This document shows positions 1 through 6,153 of a stretch of 7,176 nucleotides of DNA, one piece after another; the first letter of the stretch is position 1; every line of letters begins with the position of its first letter. This stretch comes from Clostridiales bacterium UBA1380. GTDB taxonomy: Bacteria; Bacillota; Clostridia; Oscillospirales; CAG-272. The notes beneath the pieces were generated by a model. The model searched no databases. It was given only the letters and a program-made list of their open reading frames with translations, and was not told the DNA's origin. The position numbers and the translations under genes are program-made. The DNA lies in contig DBRA01000035.1 of assembly GCA_002305445.1 (NCBI GenBank), forward strand, positions 16,011 through 23,186, written 5' to 3'.

Positions 1-73
1 CGGCAAAAATCGCATTGACTAGCACCATAATGATAAGTTTAATAAGATAATATTTGAAATCGTGTTTATCCAT
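1..73 (-). CDS. N-terminus of an unidentified membrane protein (partial)
   Basis: This reading frame is open from an ATG at 71-73 (minus) to the left edge and gives 24 residues beginning MDKHDFKYYLIKL. A short charged start is followed by a hydrophobic run (about residues 8-24, YYLIKLIIMVLVNAIFA) that reads as a first transmembrane segment or uncleaved signal anchor. A second in-frame ATG lies at 77-79, but the Shine-Dalgarno GAGAAGG (81-87 on the minus strand) is one base from it and seven from the ATG at 71-73, so the latter is preferred. A promoter fits immediately upstream. The family cannot be named from so little sequence. The gene is divergent from the PRPP synthetase gene. The evidence for a real gene is the combination of start, ribosome binding site, promoter and hydrophobic pattern. 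Confidence 0.6.
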   Translation of the reverse strand, partial: MDKHDFKYYLIKLIIMVLVNAIFA

Positions 74-108
74 CGTCATACCTTCTCAGCGTTGCGACAA
101 TATACAAC

Positions 109-137
109 AGTATAGCATAAAACGCCGCCGTCATCAA
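109..137 (-). promoter_or_regulatory. Promoter for the left-edge membrane protein gene
   Basis: Read on the minus strand, TTGATG (132-137) is followed after 17 bases by TATACT (109-114). A TGC directly before the -10 makes it an extended -10 element (TGnTATACT). Transcription would start near 102, giving a leader of about 30 bases. The assignment rests on motif and spacing only. Confidence 0.55.
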
Positions 138-184
138 CGAAATATTTTGTAAGATTACCCATGACGTTATTTGCTGCAACCTCT

Positions 185-212
185 TTGAAAAACAGCCGTA
201 TTGTGATATAAT
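185..212 (+). promoter_or_regulatory. Promoter of the prs-argS-yebC-pduL cluster
   Basis: TTGAAA (185-190) is followed after 16 bases by a perfect TATAAT (207-212), and TG at 204-205 makes an extended -10 (TGATATAAT). Transcription should start near 218-220, leaving an untranslated leader of about 65 bases before the ATG at 284. It is the only clear promoter ahead of the four plus-strand genes and lies back to back with the minus-strand promoter at 109-137. Confidence 0.7.
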
Positions 213-259
213 ATATATGTAATAATGGCTGTTTTGCGCAGAGCTGTTGCGCGCGTGTA

Positions 260-283
260 AAATAAAAGAAGGGGCTTTTGTTT
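260..283 (+). promoter_or_regulatory. Possible leader hairpin presenting the Shine-Dalgarno in its loop
   Basis: Bases 260-268 (AAATAAAAG) can pair with 275-283 (CTTTTGTTT) over nine positions: eight Watson-Crick pairs and one G-U. The loop is AAGGGG (269-274), the core of the ribosome binding site, and the start ATG follows directly at 284. The stem is AU-rich and weak. A smaller GC-rich hairpin (GCGCA 236-240 with TGCGC 248-252) lies upstream. The pairing is seen in the sequence; a regulatory role is conjecture. Confidence 0.3.
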
Positions 284-1480
284 ATGAGCGAATTAAACGG
301 AGAGCTCAGCGTAATAGGCATGAGCGGTTGTGAAGAATTCGTCCAGAGTGTCGATAACTATTTGAAAGAATGGCGGGCCGAACGGGGTGAACGAATTCCG
401 CGCGATGAAATGAAGGACGGTGAGCACGGCCGCGACAACACATTTATAGTAGACGTTGACTGTCCGCGTTTCGGCACCGGAGAAGCAAAAGCGCTGATCC
501 ACCAGACTATGCGCGGTCGCGATGTGTTTATCATCTCCGACTGCTTCAATTACGGCGTTAAATATAAGATGTACGGTCAGCTCGTTCCGATGAGCCCTGA
601 CGACCACTTCACCGACCTCAAGCGCGTAATAGCCGCGATAGGCGGAAAAGCGCGGCGCATCAACGTAATAATGCCGATGCTTTACGAGGGCAGACAGCAT
701 AAGCGCAACGCCCGCGAGTCGCTCGACTGCGCGCTCGCGCTTCAGGAGCTTGTACGCATGGGCGTGCAGAACATCATCACCTTTGACGCGCACGACAACC
801 GCATCCAGAACGCGATTCCGTTATCCGGCTTCGACAGCGTCCGCCCGACATACCAGATGATAAAAGCGCTCGTGAAAACGGTGCCGGACATTTCGCTTAC
901 GCGAAACGATCTCATGATCATCTCGCCCGACGAGGGCGCGATGTCGCGCTGCATGTACTATTCGTCGGTGCTCGGTCTTGATCTCGGCATGTTCTACAAG
1001 CGGCGCAACTACTCCGTCGTAGTCGACGGCAAGAACCCGATAGAAGCGCACGAATACCTCGGCAAGGATATCGCGGGCAAGGACGTCATCGTCGTCGACG
1101 ATATGATCTCGTCGGGAGACTCGCTGATCGACGTCACTGAGCAGCTAAAAAAGAAAGGCGCGAAGCGCATATTCTGCTTCTGCACGTTCGGACTATTCGT
1201 AAACGGTCTCGAAGCCTTCGACAGAGCATACGAGAGAGGCATATTCGACCGCATATTCACGACAAACCTCATCTACCGCACGCCGGAGCTCAAAGCCCGC
1301 ACTTGGTACACCGAGGTCAACATGTGCAAGTACGTCGCGTATATCATCGACACCCTTAACCGCGACGAAACGATAAGCACGCTGCTCAATCCCGTCGACC
1401 GAATTCGCAAACTGCTTGAGAATTACGCAAAGGAGCACGCCGACCTCGATATCCAGCTTCCGCTCCTGCCAAATCATTAA
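284..1480 (+). CDS. prs: Ribose-phosphate pyrophosphokinase (PRPP synthetase), long variant
   Basis: The likely product makes 5-phosphoribosyl-1-diphosphate from ribose-5-phosphate and ATP in the cytoplasm, for purine, pyrimidine, NAD, His and Trp synthesis. Family signatures appear in the usual order, numbered from the ATG at 284 (398 residues): RFGTGEA near 62, RGRDVFII near 77, the ATP-binding-like segment GRQHKRNARES around 136-146, TFDAHDNRIQ near 166 (counterpart of DLHAxQIQ), SPDEGAMSR near 214, KRR near 239, and the PRPP loop VVDDMISSGDS at 270-280. It is longer than the usual ~315 residues, with about 55 extra at the N-terminus and about 28 after the normal C-terminal helix. The PRPP loop has SSGDS where classical enzymes carry DTAGT. 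An in-frame TTG at 278 is less likely as start, because GAAGGGG (268-274) sits nine bases before the ATG. The fold is confident; the exact substrate is slightly less so. Confidence 0.88.
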   Translation: MSELNGELSVIGMSGCEEFVQSVDNYLKEWRAERGERIPRDEMKDGEHGRDNTFIVDVDCPRFGTGEAKALIHQTMRGRDVFIISDCFNYGVKYKMYGQLVPMSPDDHFTDLKRVIAAIGGKARRINVIMPMLYEGRQHKRNARESLDCALALQELVRMGVQNIITFDAHDNRIQNAIPLSGFDSVRPTYQMIKALVKTVPDISLTRNDLMIISPDEGAMSRCMYYSSVLGLDLGMFYKRRNYSVVVDGKNPIEAHEYLGKDIAGKDVIVVDDMISSGDSLIDVTEQLKKKGAKRIFCFCTFGLFVNGLEAFDRAYERGIFDRIFTTNLIYRTPELKARTWYTEVNMCKYVAYIIDTLNRDETISTLLNPVDRIRKLLENYAKEHADLDIQLPLLPNH

Positions 1481-1498
1481 TTACAGGATTACTGGTTT

Positions 1499-3211
1499 AT
1501 GCTGAAATTAAAAAAGCTCGCCGCCGACGCGATCGTTTCCGCGTTATCCGCCGCATATCCGGGCGCGGTGCTGACTGCGGAGGATGCCGCCGCGATGTTC
1601 GAATATCCGCCGGATCCCTCGATGGGCGATATCGCCTTCCCGTGTTTTAAACTGTCGAAGATGCTTCGCGCCGCGCCGCCCGTCATCGCATCAAAGCTCG
1701 CCGAAGTTTATGACTGCGCCGCGACGGAGCGCGTATCCGCCGTCGGCGGATATCTCAACATGTTCGTGTCTTCCGAATACCTGACAGGCGACCTTCTTGC
1801 GCGCATCGAGAACGAAGGCGCTAGTTACGGTAAACCGCATCTTTCGGACGGACAGACTGTCGTGCTCGACTACTCGTCGCCGAACGTCGCGAAGCCGTTT
1901 CATATAGGCCACCTCGGCACGACCGTCATCGGCCACTCGCTGAAACTGCTTCACGAGTTCGCGGGGTACAAGTGTGTCGGAATCAATTACCTCGGCGACT
2001 GGGGCAGGCAGTTCGGTCTGCTCATCGTCGCGTACCGCCGCTGGGGCGACCGCGCCAAGGTCGAGGAGGGCGGAGCCGACGAGCTTGTGTCGCTGTACGT
2101 GCGCGTCAACAACGAGATGGAGAACGACCCGACCATCATGGAGGAAGCGCGCGATGTCTGCGTCAAGCTCGAGCACGGCGACAAGGAGTGCCTCGAACTT
2201 TGGCGCTGGATCATCGACATCAGCCTGAAGGAGTACGAAAAGACATACAAACAGCTCGGCATAACGTTCGACAGCTACAGGGGCGAGAGCTACTACACCG
2301 ACAAGATGCCTGCGGAGATCGAAAAGTTGCGCAAGCTCGATCTGCTGAAGATTGACGACGGCGCGTCGATCGTCGACCTGTCCGAGTACAATATGCCGCC
2401 GTGCCTGATTTTACGGCGCGACGGAGTGTCGCTGTATCCGACCCGCGACATCGCCGCGGCGTATGACCGCGCGCAGACGTACAACTTCGAGAAATGCATC
2501 TACGTCACAAGCTCCGCGCAGTGTCTGCACTTCGCTCAGTGGTTCAAGGTCGTCGAGCTGATGGGTTATCCGTGGGCGAAAAAGCTCGTCCATGTGCCGT
2601 ACGGCACGGTCAGCATCAACGGCGCCAAGCTCGCGACGCGCACCGGAAACGTGATACTGCTGAAGGATCTCTTCAACGCCGCGATCGAACGCGTTACGGA
2701 GATCATCAACGAAAAGAACCCCAATCTGCCCGACAAGGAGGCGACGGCGGAGGCCGTCGGCGTCGGTGCGATTGTGTTCTATTATTTGAGCGGCAGCCGC
2801 ATAAAGGACATCAACTTCGTCATGGAGGACGCGCTGTCATTCGACGGCAACACCGGCCCTTACGCGCAGTATACCTATGCGCGCACATGCTCCATACTCG
2901 AGAAGGCGGGCGGGGTAGATACCGGCGCGCCGGCTAAGCTGACAGCCCCCGAGGAAGCGGAGCTGCTCAAGACGCTCTCGCTCTTCGAGGAGCGCGTCCG
3001 CGCCGCTATAAACGAATACGAACCGTCCGTCGTAACGCGCTATATACTCGACGTTTGCGCCGCGTTCAACCGCTTCTATCACGACTGCCCGATACTTTCG
3101 GTGAATGATCCCGATGTCCGCTCGACGCGCATACGCCTTGTCGCCGCGACGAAAACGGTGCTCGGCTCCGCGCTCCGCCTCATCTGCATCAAAACGCCGG
3201 AAAAGATATAA
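1499..3211 (+). CDS. argS: Arginyl-tRNA synthetase
   Basis: This class I synthetase attaches arginine to tRNA-Arg in the cytoplasm. The 570-residue length is normal. The N-terminal tRNA-contacting (Add-1) domain spans about residues 1-110. The catalytic segment SSPNVAKPFHIGH carries the HIGH signature at 135-138. KLATRTGN (377-384) stands where other class I enzymes have KMSKS, a replacement typical of ArgRS. FDGNTGPYAQYTYAR (448-462) leads into the helical DALR anticodon-binding domain, which ends LICIKTPEKI, resembling the usual C-terminal (G)IxxPEKM. The start ATG follows AGGA (1485-1488) by ten bases, only 18 bases after the prs stop, so the two are probably co-transcribed. No disruption of the frame is seen. 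Confidence 0.97.
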   Translation: MLKLKKLAADAIVSALSAAYPGAVLTAEDAAAMFEYPPDPSMGDIAFPCFKLSKMLRAAPPVIASKLAEVYDCAATERVSAVGGYLNMFVSSEYLTGDLLARIENEGASYGKPHLSDGQTVVLDYSSPNVAKPFHIGHLGTTVIGHSLKLLHEFAGYKCVGINYLGDWGRQFGLLIVAYRRWGDRAKVEEGGADELVSLYVRVNNEMENDPTIMEEARDVCVKLEHGDKECLELWRWIIDISLKEYEKTYKQLGITFDSYRGESYYTDKMPAEIEKLRKLDLLKIDDGASIVDLSEYNMPPCLILRRDGVSLYPTRDIAAAYDRAQTYNFEKCIYVTSSAQCLHFAQWFKVVELMGYPWAKKLVHVPYGTVSINGAKLATRTGNVILLKDLFNAAIERVTEIINEKNPNLPDKEATAEAVGVGAIVFYYLSGSRIKDINFVMEDALSFDGNTGPYAQYTYARTCSILEKAGGVDTGAPAKLTAPEEAELLKTLSLFEERVRAAINEYEPSVVTRYILDVCAAFNRFYHDCPILSVNDPDVRSTRIRLVAATKTVLGSALRLICIKTPEKI

Positions 3212-3248
3212 CGCCGCACAACCAATTCATAAGCAAAGGGAGAGATAT

Positions 3249-3998
3249 ATGTCAGGTCACAGCAAGTGGAAAAATATAATGCATAAAAAGGAGAAGACGG
3301 ACGCGCAGAGAGCGAAAATCTTCACCAAGATAGGCAAGGAGATATCAATCGCAGTCAGAGAGGGAGGACCCGATCCCGCGTCCAACGGCAAACTGCGTGA
3401 CCTCATCGCCAAAGCGAAGTCGAACAACGTTCCCAACGACAACATAGAGCGCATCATCAAGAAGGCCTCCGGCGCCGGAGGAGAAGTGTACGAGGAGATA
3501 TATTACGAGGGCTACGGCCCGTCGGGCGTCGCCGTCATCGTCGAGGCGACTACCGACAACCGCAACCGCACCGGCGGCGACATACGCCACTTCTTCGATA
3601 AATACGGCGGAAACCTCGGCAGCAACGGCTGCGTCAGCTATCTTTTCGAGGACAAGGGCGTAATCATAATCGCGAAGGAGCACGACGAGGGCAAGAAGAC
3701 GATCACGGTAAACGAAGACGAGCTGATGGAGGCGGCGCTTGAAGCCGGCGCCACCGACTTTGTCGCGGACGACGAAGTCTTCGAGATATACACCGAGCCG
3801 GACGATCTGGACGCAGTCCGCAGCACCCTCGAAAAAGCCGGTTACATCATCGAAAGCGCCGAGAAGGATAAAATACCGAACACCTACGTCACGCTGTCGA
3901 ACGAAGACGACATAAAAAACATGAATCTTCTGCTCGAGCATCTCGAGGAACATGACGACGTAAGTGAAATCTACCATAACTGGGAAAACGCTGAATAA
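3249..3998 (+). CDS. yebC: YebC/PmpR (TACO1) family protein
   Basis: The 249-residue product begins with the family hallmark MSGHSKWKNIMHKK followed by DAQRAKIFTKIGKEI. It continues with NVPNDNIERIIKKASG (60-75), YEGYGPSGVAVIVEATTDN (86-104), NRTGGDIRHFFDKYGGNLG (106-124) and the acidic C-terminal half with FEIYTEPDDL (178-187). Members were first annotated as transcriptional regulators; later work on YebC and mitochondrial TACO1 points to a role in translation on the ribosome, including difficult proline-rich stretches. Its place directly after argS fits a translation role but does not prove it. The ATG follows AAGGGAG (3236-3242) by six bases. An in-frame extension back to 3105 would overlap argS, lacks family similarity and is not used. 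It lies 37 bases after argS and 32 before pduL, with no terminator in either gap. Confidence 0.96.
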   Translation: MSGHSKWKNIMHKKEKTDAQRAKIFTKIGKEISIAVREGGPDPASNGKLRDLIAKAKSNNVPNDNIERIIKKASGAGGEVYEEIYYEGYGPSGVAVIVEATTDNRNRTGGDIRHFFDKYGGNLGSNGCVSYLFEDKGVIIIAKEHDEGKKTITVNEDELMEAALEAGATDFVADDEVFEIYTEPDDLDAVRSTLEKAGYIIESAEKDKIPNTYVTLSNEDDIKNMNLLLEHLEEHDDVSEIYHNWENAE

Positions 3999-4030
3999 AT
4001 CTAGCTTAATACAATTCAGGAGATGTTAAA

Positions 4031-4603
4031 ATGAGCAAAAAGATTCTTGTCGAAACAAGCGCGCGTCATGTCCACGTCACGCAGGAGACCCTGGAAAAAC
4101 TGTTCGGGCCCGGCGCAAATCTGACGCCCAAGAAGGAACTTTCGCAGCCCGGCCAGTATGTCGCCGTTGAAAAAGTCGACATCGTCGGTCCCAAGAAGAC
4201 GATTTCCGGCGTGTCCATTCTCGGACCCTGCCGCTCCATAAACCAGGTGGAAGTATCGCTGACCGATGCGCGCACGCTCGGCGTGACGGTTCCCGTCCGC
4301 GAATCCGGCGACATAGCGGGATCCAGCCCCATAAAGATCGTCGGACCCTGCGGCGAGGTTGAGTTGACCGAAGGCCTTATCGCCGCCAAGCGCCATATCC
4401 ACCTGAGCCCCGAGGATGCGGAGGAACTGGGTGTTTCCGACAAGCAGATCGTTTCGGTAAAGCTTGACACCGAACGCAGCATCATATTCGGCGATGTCGT
4501 CATACGCGTCAGCGACAAGTTCAGCTCCGCGATGCACATCGATACGGACGAATCCAATGCCGCCTGCGCGTGCGGCGTCGTTTACGGCGAAATCGTAAAA
4601 TAA
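4031..4603 (+). CDS. pduL: PduL-type phosphate acyltransferase (phosphotransacetylase/phosphotransacylase)
   Basis: The product swaps CoA for phosphate on a short acyl group (acetyl or propionyl), giving acyl-phosphate from which acetate-kinase-type enzymes make ATP. It is 190 residues, matching the PduL family core and unrelated to the Pta fold. Histidines known in the family to hold two zinc ions are visible: H13 and H15 in ARHVHVT, H122 and H124 in KRHIHLS, and H169 in AMHIDTDESNAA. VPVRESGD (87-94) carries a conserved arginine thought to contact phosphate. There is no N-terminal extension of the kind that targets PduL into microcompartments; the protein starts directly with the core, and no shell genes are nearby. 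This suggests a free cytosolic enzyme substituting for Pta. AGGAG (4018-4022) lies eight bases before the ATG. It is the last gene before the terminator. Whether acetyl-CoA or propionyl-CoA is preferred cannot be read here. Confidence 0.93.
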   Translation: MSKKILVETSARHVHVTQETLEKLFGPGANLTPKKELSQPGQYVAVEKVDIVGPKKTISGVSILGPCRSINQVEVSLTDARTLGVTVPVRESGDIAGSSPIKIVGPCGEVELTEGLIAAKRHIHLSPEDAEELGVSDKQIVSVKLDTERSIIFGDVVIRVSDKFSSAMHIDTDESNAACACGVVYGEIVK

Positions 4604-4610
4604 CATATAA

Positions 4611-4637
4611 AAGCCGCGTCAGATGGCGCGGCTTTTT
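4611..4637 (+). terminator. Intrinsic terminator, probably bidirectional
   Basis: AAGCCGCG (4611-4618) pairs perfectly with CGCGGCTT (4627-4634). The stem can extend inward by a U-G pair (4619/4626) and a C-G pair (4620/4625) to leave an AGAT tetraloop. A T run (4633-4637) follows on the plus strand. On the minus strand the same hairpin is followed by TTTTATAT. It lies eight bases after the pduL stop and 24 bases beyond the stop of the converging AIM24-family gene, so it can serve both. Confidence 0.88.
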
Positions 4638-4658
4638 GCGTTGCGATATGGTCGGCGA

Positions 4659-5339
4659 TTATTTGTTTGAAGAGGGGAAGTACGGCCGCAGGGCGTTCGC
4701 CACGCTGCTGATCGGCATCGACTGAAGGATTATATGGCCCGGCCCGTGTACGACGGTATTGAAGATACCCTCCCCGCCGAAGAGCATGTTCTTTACGCCG
4801 GGCACAGTTTTAATATCCATCGTGCATGTCGCGTCCATCGCGGCGAGATAGCCCGTGTCGACAATGATCGACTGGCCGGGTGCGAGGTCGTATTCGACGG
4901 CGCTGCCGTCGATCTCGATGAACACGATGCCGTTGCCCGATACGCGCTGCATGATGAAGCCCTCGCCGCCGAATAAGCCCGCGCCGATCTTCTTCTGGAA
5001 GAATACGGACAGTTCCACGCCGGCCTCGCTCGCCAAAAAAGCAGACTTCTGAAAGATCATCTCTCGCCCGGGCGAAATTTCGAATGCTCTTATCGCGCCG
5101 GGAAAGCTGGACGCGAAGGCGATCATGCCCGCGCCCTGCGCGGTATAGCGGTTCTGGAAGAACGATTCGCCGGCGAACATGCGGCCGAAAGCCTTGCCGA
5201 TGCCGCCGTTCGTCGACGTGTCCAAGACAATGTTCGGCGTCATCCAGCTCATGGAGCCGCGCTCGGTAATCATCGTTTCGTTGTTCTCGAGCTCGCATAC
5301 GACGACAGGCAGGTTGTTCCCAGTGATGTTGTAACGCAT
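4659..5339 (-). CDS. AIM24/TIGR00266 family protein
   Basis: The 226-residue product matches the AIM24 family (formerly DUF124), a beta-rich fold widespread in bacteria and present in yeast mitochondria, with no settled biochemical role. Typical features are the repeated glycine-rich strands: GSMSWMTPNIVLDT (28-41), GKAFGRMFAGESFFQNRYTA (48-67), GAIRAFEISPGREMIFQKSAFLA (about 81-103), KKIGAGLFGGEGFIMQRVSGNG, and a second LFGGEGIFNTVVHGPGHIILQSMP near the C-terminus. No signal peptide or membrane segment is evident, so it is probably cytoplasmic. The ATG (5337-5339, minus) follows AAAGGAGA (5347-5354) by seven bases, only 36 bases after the SRAP gene stop. No terminator lies in that gap, so co-transcription with SRAP is likely. 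The family call is confident; function is unknown. Confidence 0.9.
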   Translation of the reverse strand: MRYNITGNNLPVVVCELENNETMITERGSMSWMTPNIVLDTSTNGGIGKAFGRMFAGESFFQNRYTAQGAGMIAFASSFPGAIRAFEISPGREMIFQKSAFLASEAGVELSVFFQKKIGAGLFGGEGFIMQRVSGNGIVFIEIDGSAVEYDLAPGQSIIVDTGYLAAMDATCTMDIKTVPGVKNMLFGGEGIFNTVVHGPGHIILQSMPISSVANALRPYFPSSNK

Positions 5340-5375
5340 AGTGGCGTCTCCTTTATAAAAAATATATTTTAATTG

Positions 5376-6005
5376 TTATCCCGCGCGTCTTGTAAGTTCC
5401 GGCAGCGGGGATGAAAGCAGCTCGCGTGCGGCGTCTTCGTCCGTCAGCCAGCCCTTCAGGTTGTCGCGCGTCAGGACAAGCGGCATCCTGTTGTGGACGT
5501 CCGCGACGGATTCGTTTGCATCGCCCGTCAGTATGACAAAGCGCGGGACGCCGTCATACACCCGCCACACCCCGGCCATGTAAAGCATGCTCGTGTCGGG
5601 CAGATTGAAAAGGTACTTAGTCTTGGCGCCGCTGTGCGACCATTCGTAGAAGCCGGTCGACGGTATGACGCAGCGCCGCAGCGCGAAGCTTTCCCGGAAC
5701 ATCGGCCGCTCATCAATCGTTTCGCGCTTCGCGTTTATCACGATGCGCGGACTTTTTCCGAAACCGGGGAAGCCCCATTCGTAAACGGCGGTCGTCATGC
5801 CGCTTCCGCCGCTTGACAGCGTCAGCACCGGCACGCGGTCGGTCGGAAAAATCTCGCCCGTTTTAAAAGGGTACGCGCCGCCCGCTTTCGCGGTGCTGTC
5901 GTATGATTCGTCATTAATGCCGCCGTAACGAAGATTCGCCGCAGCGATGATATCGAGCATCTCTTTTTCGTCGGCGTCCGTGAAAATCGTGTACCGCCCG
6001 CACAT
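5376..6005 (-). CDS. SRAP domain protein (YedK/HMCES family), abasic-site shield
   Basis: SRAP proteins bind single-stranded DNA and form a covalent thiazolidine link between the Cys2 amino group and thiol and an abasic site, protecting it at replication forks. The 209-residue product begins MCGRYTIF, so Cys2 becomes N-terminal once Met is removed. Other active-site residues fall where expected: N91 in INAKRET, E121 in STGFYEWS, and H171 in VHNRMPLVL. Residues such as R4 and those of RRCVIP (110-115) fit the family. Length is normal for bacterial members. The start is fixed by Cys2 and by AAGGAGAGG (6015-6023, minus) nine bases upstream. Genes of this family are often damage-linked, but I see no convincing LexA box here. 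It is the first gene of a two-gene unit with the AIM24-family gene. Confidence 0.96.
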   Translation of the reverse strand: MCGRYTIFTDADEKEMLDIIAAANLRYGGINDESYDSTAKAGGAYPFKTGEIFPTDRVPVLTLSSGGSGMTTAVYEWGFPGFGKSPRIVINAKRETIDERPMFRESFALRRCVIPSTGFYEWSHSGAKTKYLFNLPDTSMLYMAGVWRVYDGVPRFVILTGDANESVADVHNRMPLVLTRDNLKGWLTDEDAARELLSSPLPELTRRAG

Positions 6006-6034
6006 TTTATTATACCTCTCCTTAATTTCGCAGT

Positions 6035-6054
6035 AATGACCGCACGAATGACCG
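6035..6054. repeat. 12-base-period direct repeat in the SRAP leader
   Basis: AATGACCG occurs at 6035-6042 and exactly again at 6047-6054, start to start 12 bases. The copies lie on one face of the helix within the predicted 5' leader of the SRAP transcript. On the minus-strand RNA, GCGGT (6039-6043) can also pair with ACTGC (6030-6034) around a CATT loop, using one G-U pair. This could be a binding site, or chance. Confidence 0.4.
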
Positions 6055-6078
6055 GCAGGCTTTCAATATATATGATTT

Positions 6079-6087
6079 ATTATATCA
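6079..6087 (-). promoter_or_regulatory. Extended -10 promoter of the SRAP-AIM24 pair
   Basis: The minus strand reads TGATATAAT, an extended -10 with a perfect TATAAT (6079-6084). No good -35 is present: with a 17-base spacer it would be ATGCAT (6102-6107), which lies inside the palindrome GATGCATC (6101-6108). The start would be near 6072, giving a leader of about 67 bases. A short inverted repeat, ATGAT (6072-6076) with ATCAT (6084-6088), brackets the -10. Confidence 0.55.
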
Positions 6088-6100
6088 TGTAATTGCCGCC

Positions 6101-6108
6101 GATGCATC
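6101..6108. promoter_or_regulatory. Palindrome GATGCATC at the -35 position, possible operator
   Basis: This eight-base perfect palindrome lies exactly where the -35 box of the minus-strand promoter should be and 17 bases before the -35 of the manA promoter. Its position would suit a regulator, but short palindromes arise by chance and no known operator matches. Confidence 0.2.
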
Positions 6109-6124
6109 ATATTTAAGCGAAAAG

Positions 6125-6153
6125 TTGACAAAATTTACTAAAAAGACTAGAAT
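6125..6153 (+). promoter_or_regulatory. Promoter of manA
   Basis: A perfect TTGACA (6125-6130) is separated by 17 bases from TAGAAT (6148-6153), one mismatch from consensus. Transcription would start near 6160, giving a leader of only about 20 bases that contains the ribosome binding site GGAG (6168-6171). This is the best-matching sigma-A-type promoter in the window and suggests steady, strong expression unless repressed. Confidence 0.82.

Noticed and set aside
278..283. TTG start for prs two codons upstream
   Set aside because: The Shine-Dalgarno would be only three bases away from TTG but nine from the ATG at 284.
76..321. 81-codon minus-strand frame across the divergent promoter region
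   Set aside because: It overlaps both promoters and the prs start, has no recognisable domain, and conflicts with the better-supported partial gene at 1-73.
3105..3248. In-frame upstream extension of yebC giving a 297-residue protein
   Set aside because: It overlaps the end of argS in another frame, its residues are arginine-rich shadow sequence, and the family start MSGHSKWKN with a good ribosome binding site is at 3249.
3345..3977. 210-codon antisense frame opposite yebC
   Set aside because: It lies wholly inside a certain gene, has low-complexity Val/Ala/Asp-rich content typical of the reverse complement of GC-biased codons, and no recognisable domain.
4016..4606. 196-codon antisense frame covering all of pduL
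   Set aside because: It mirrors pduL almost end to end, has no recognisable domain, and its putative start lies against the terminator region. Best explained as codon-bias shadow.
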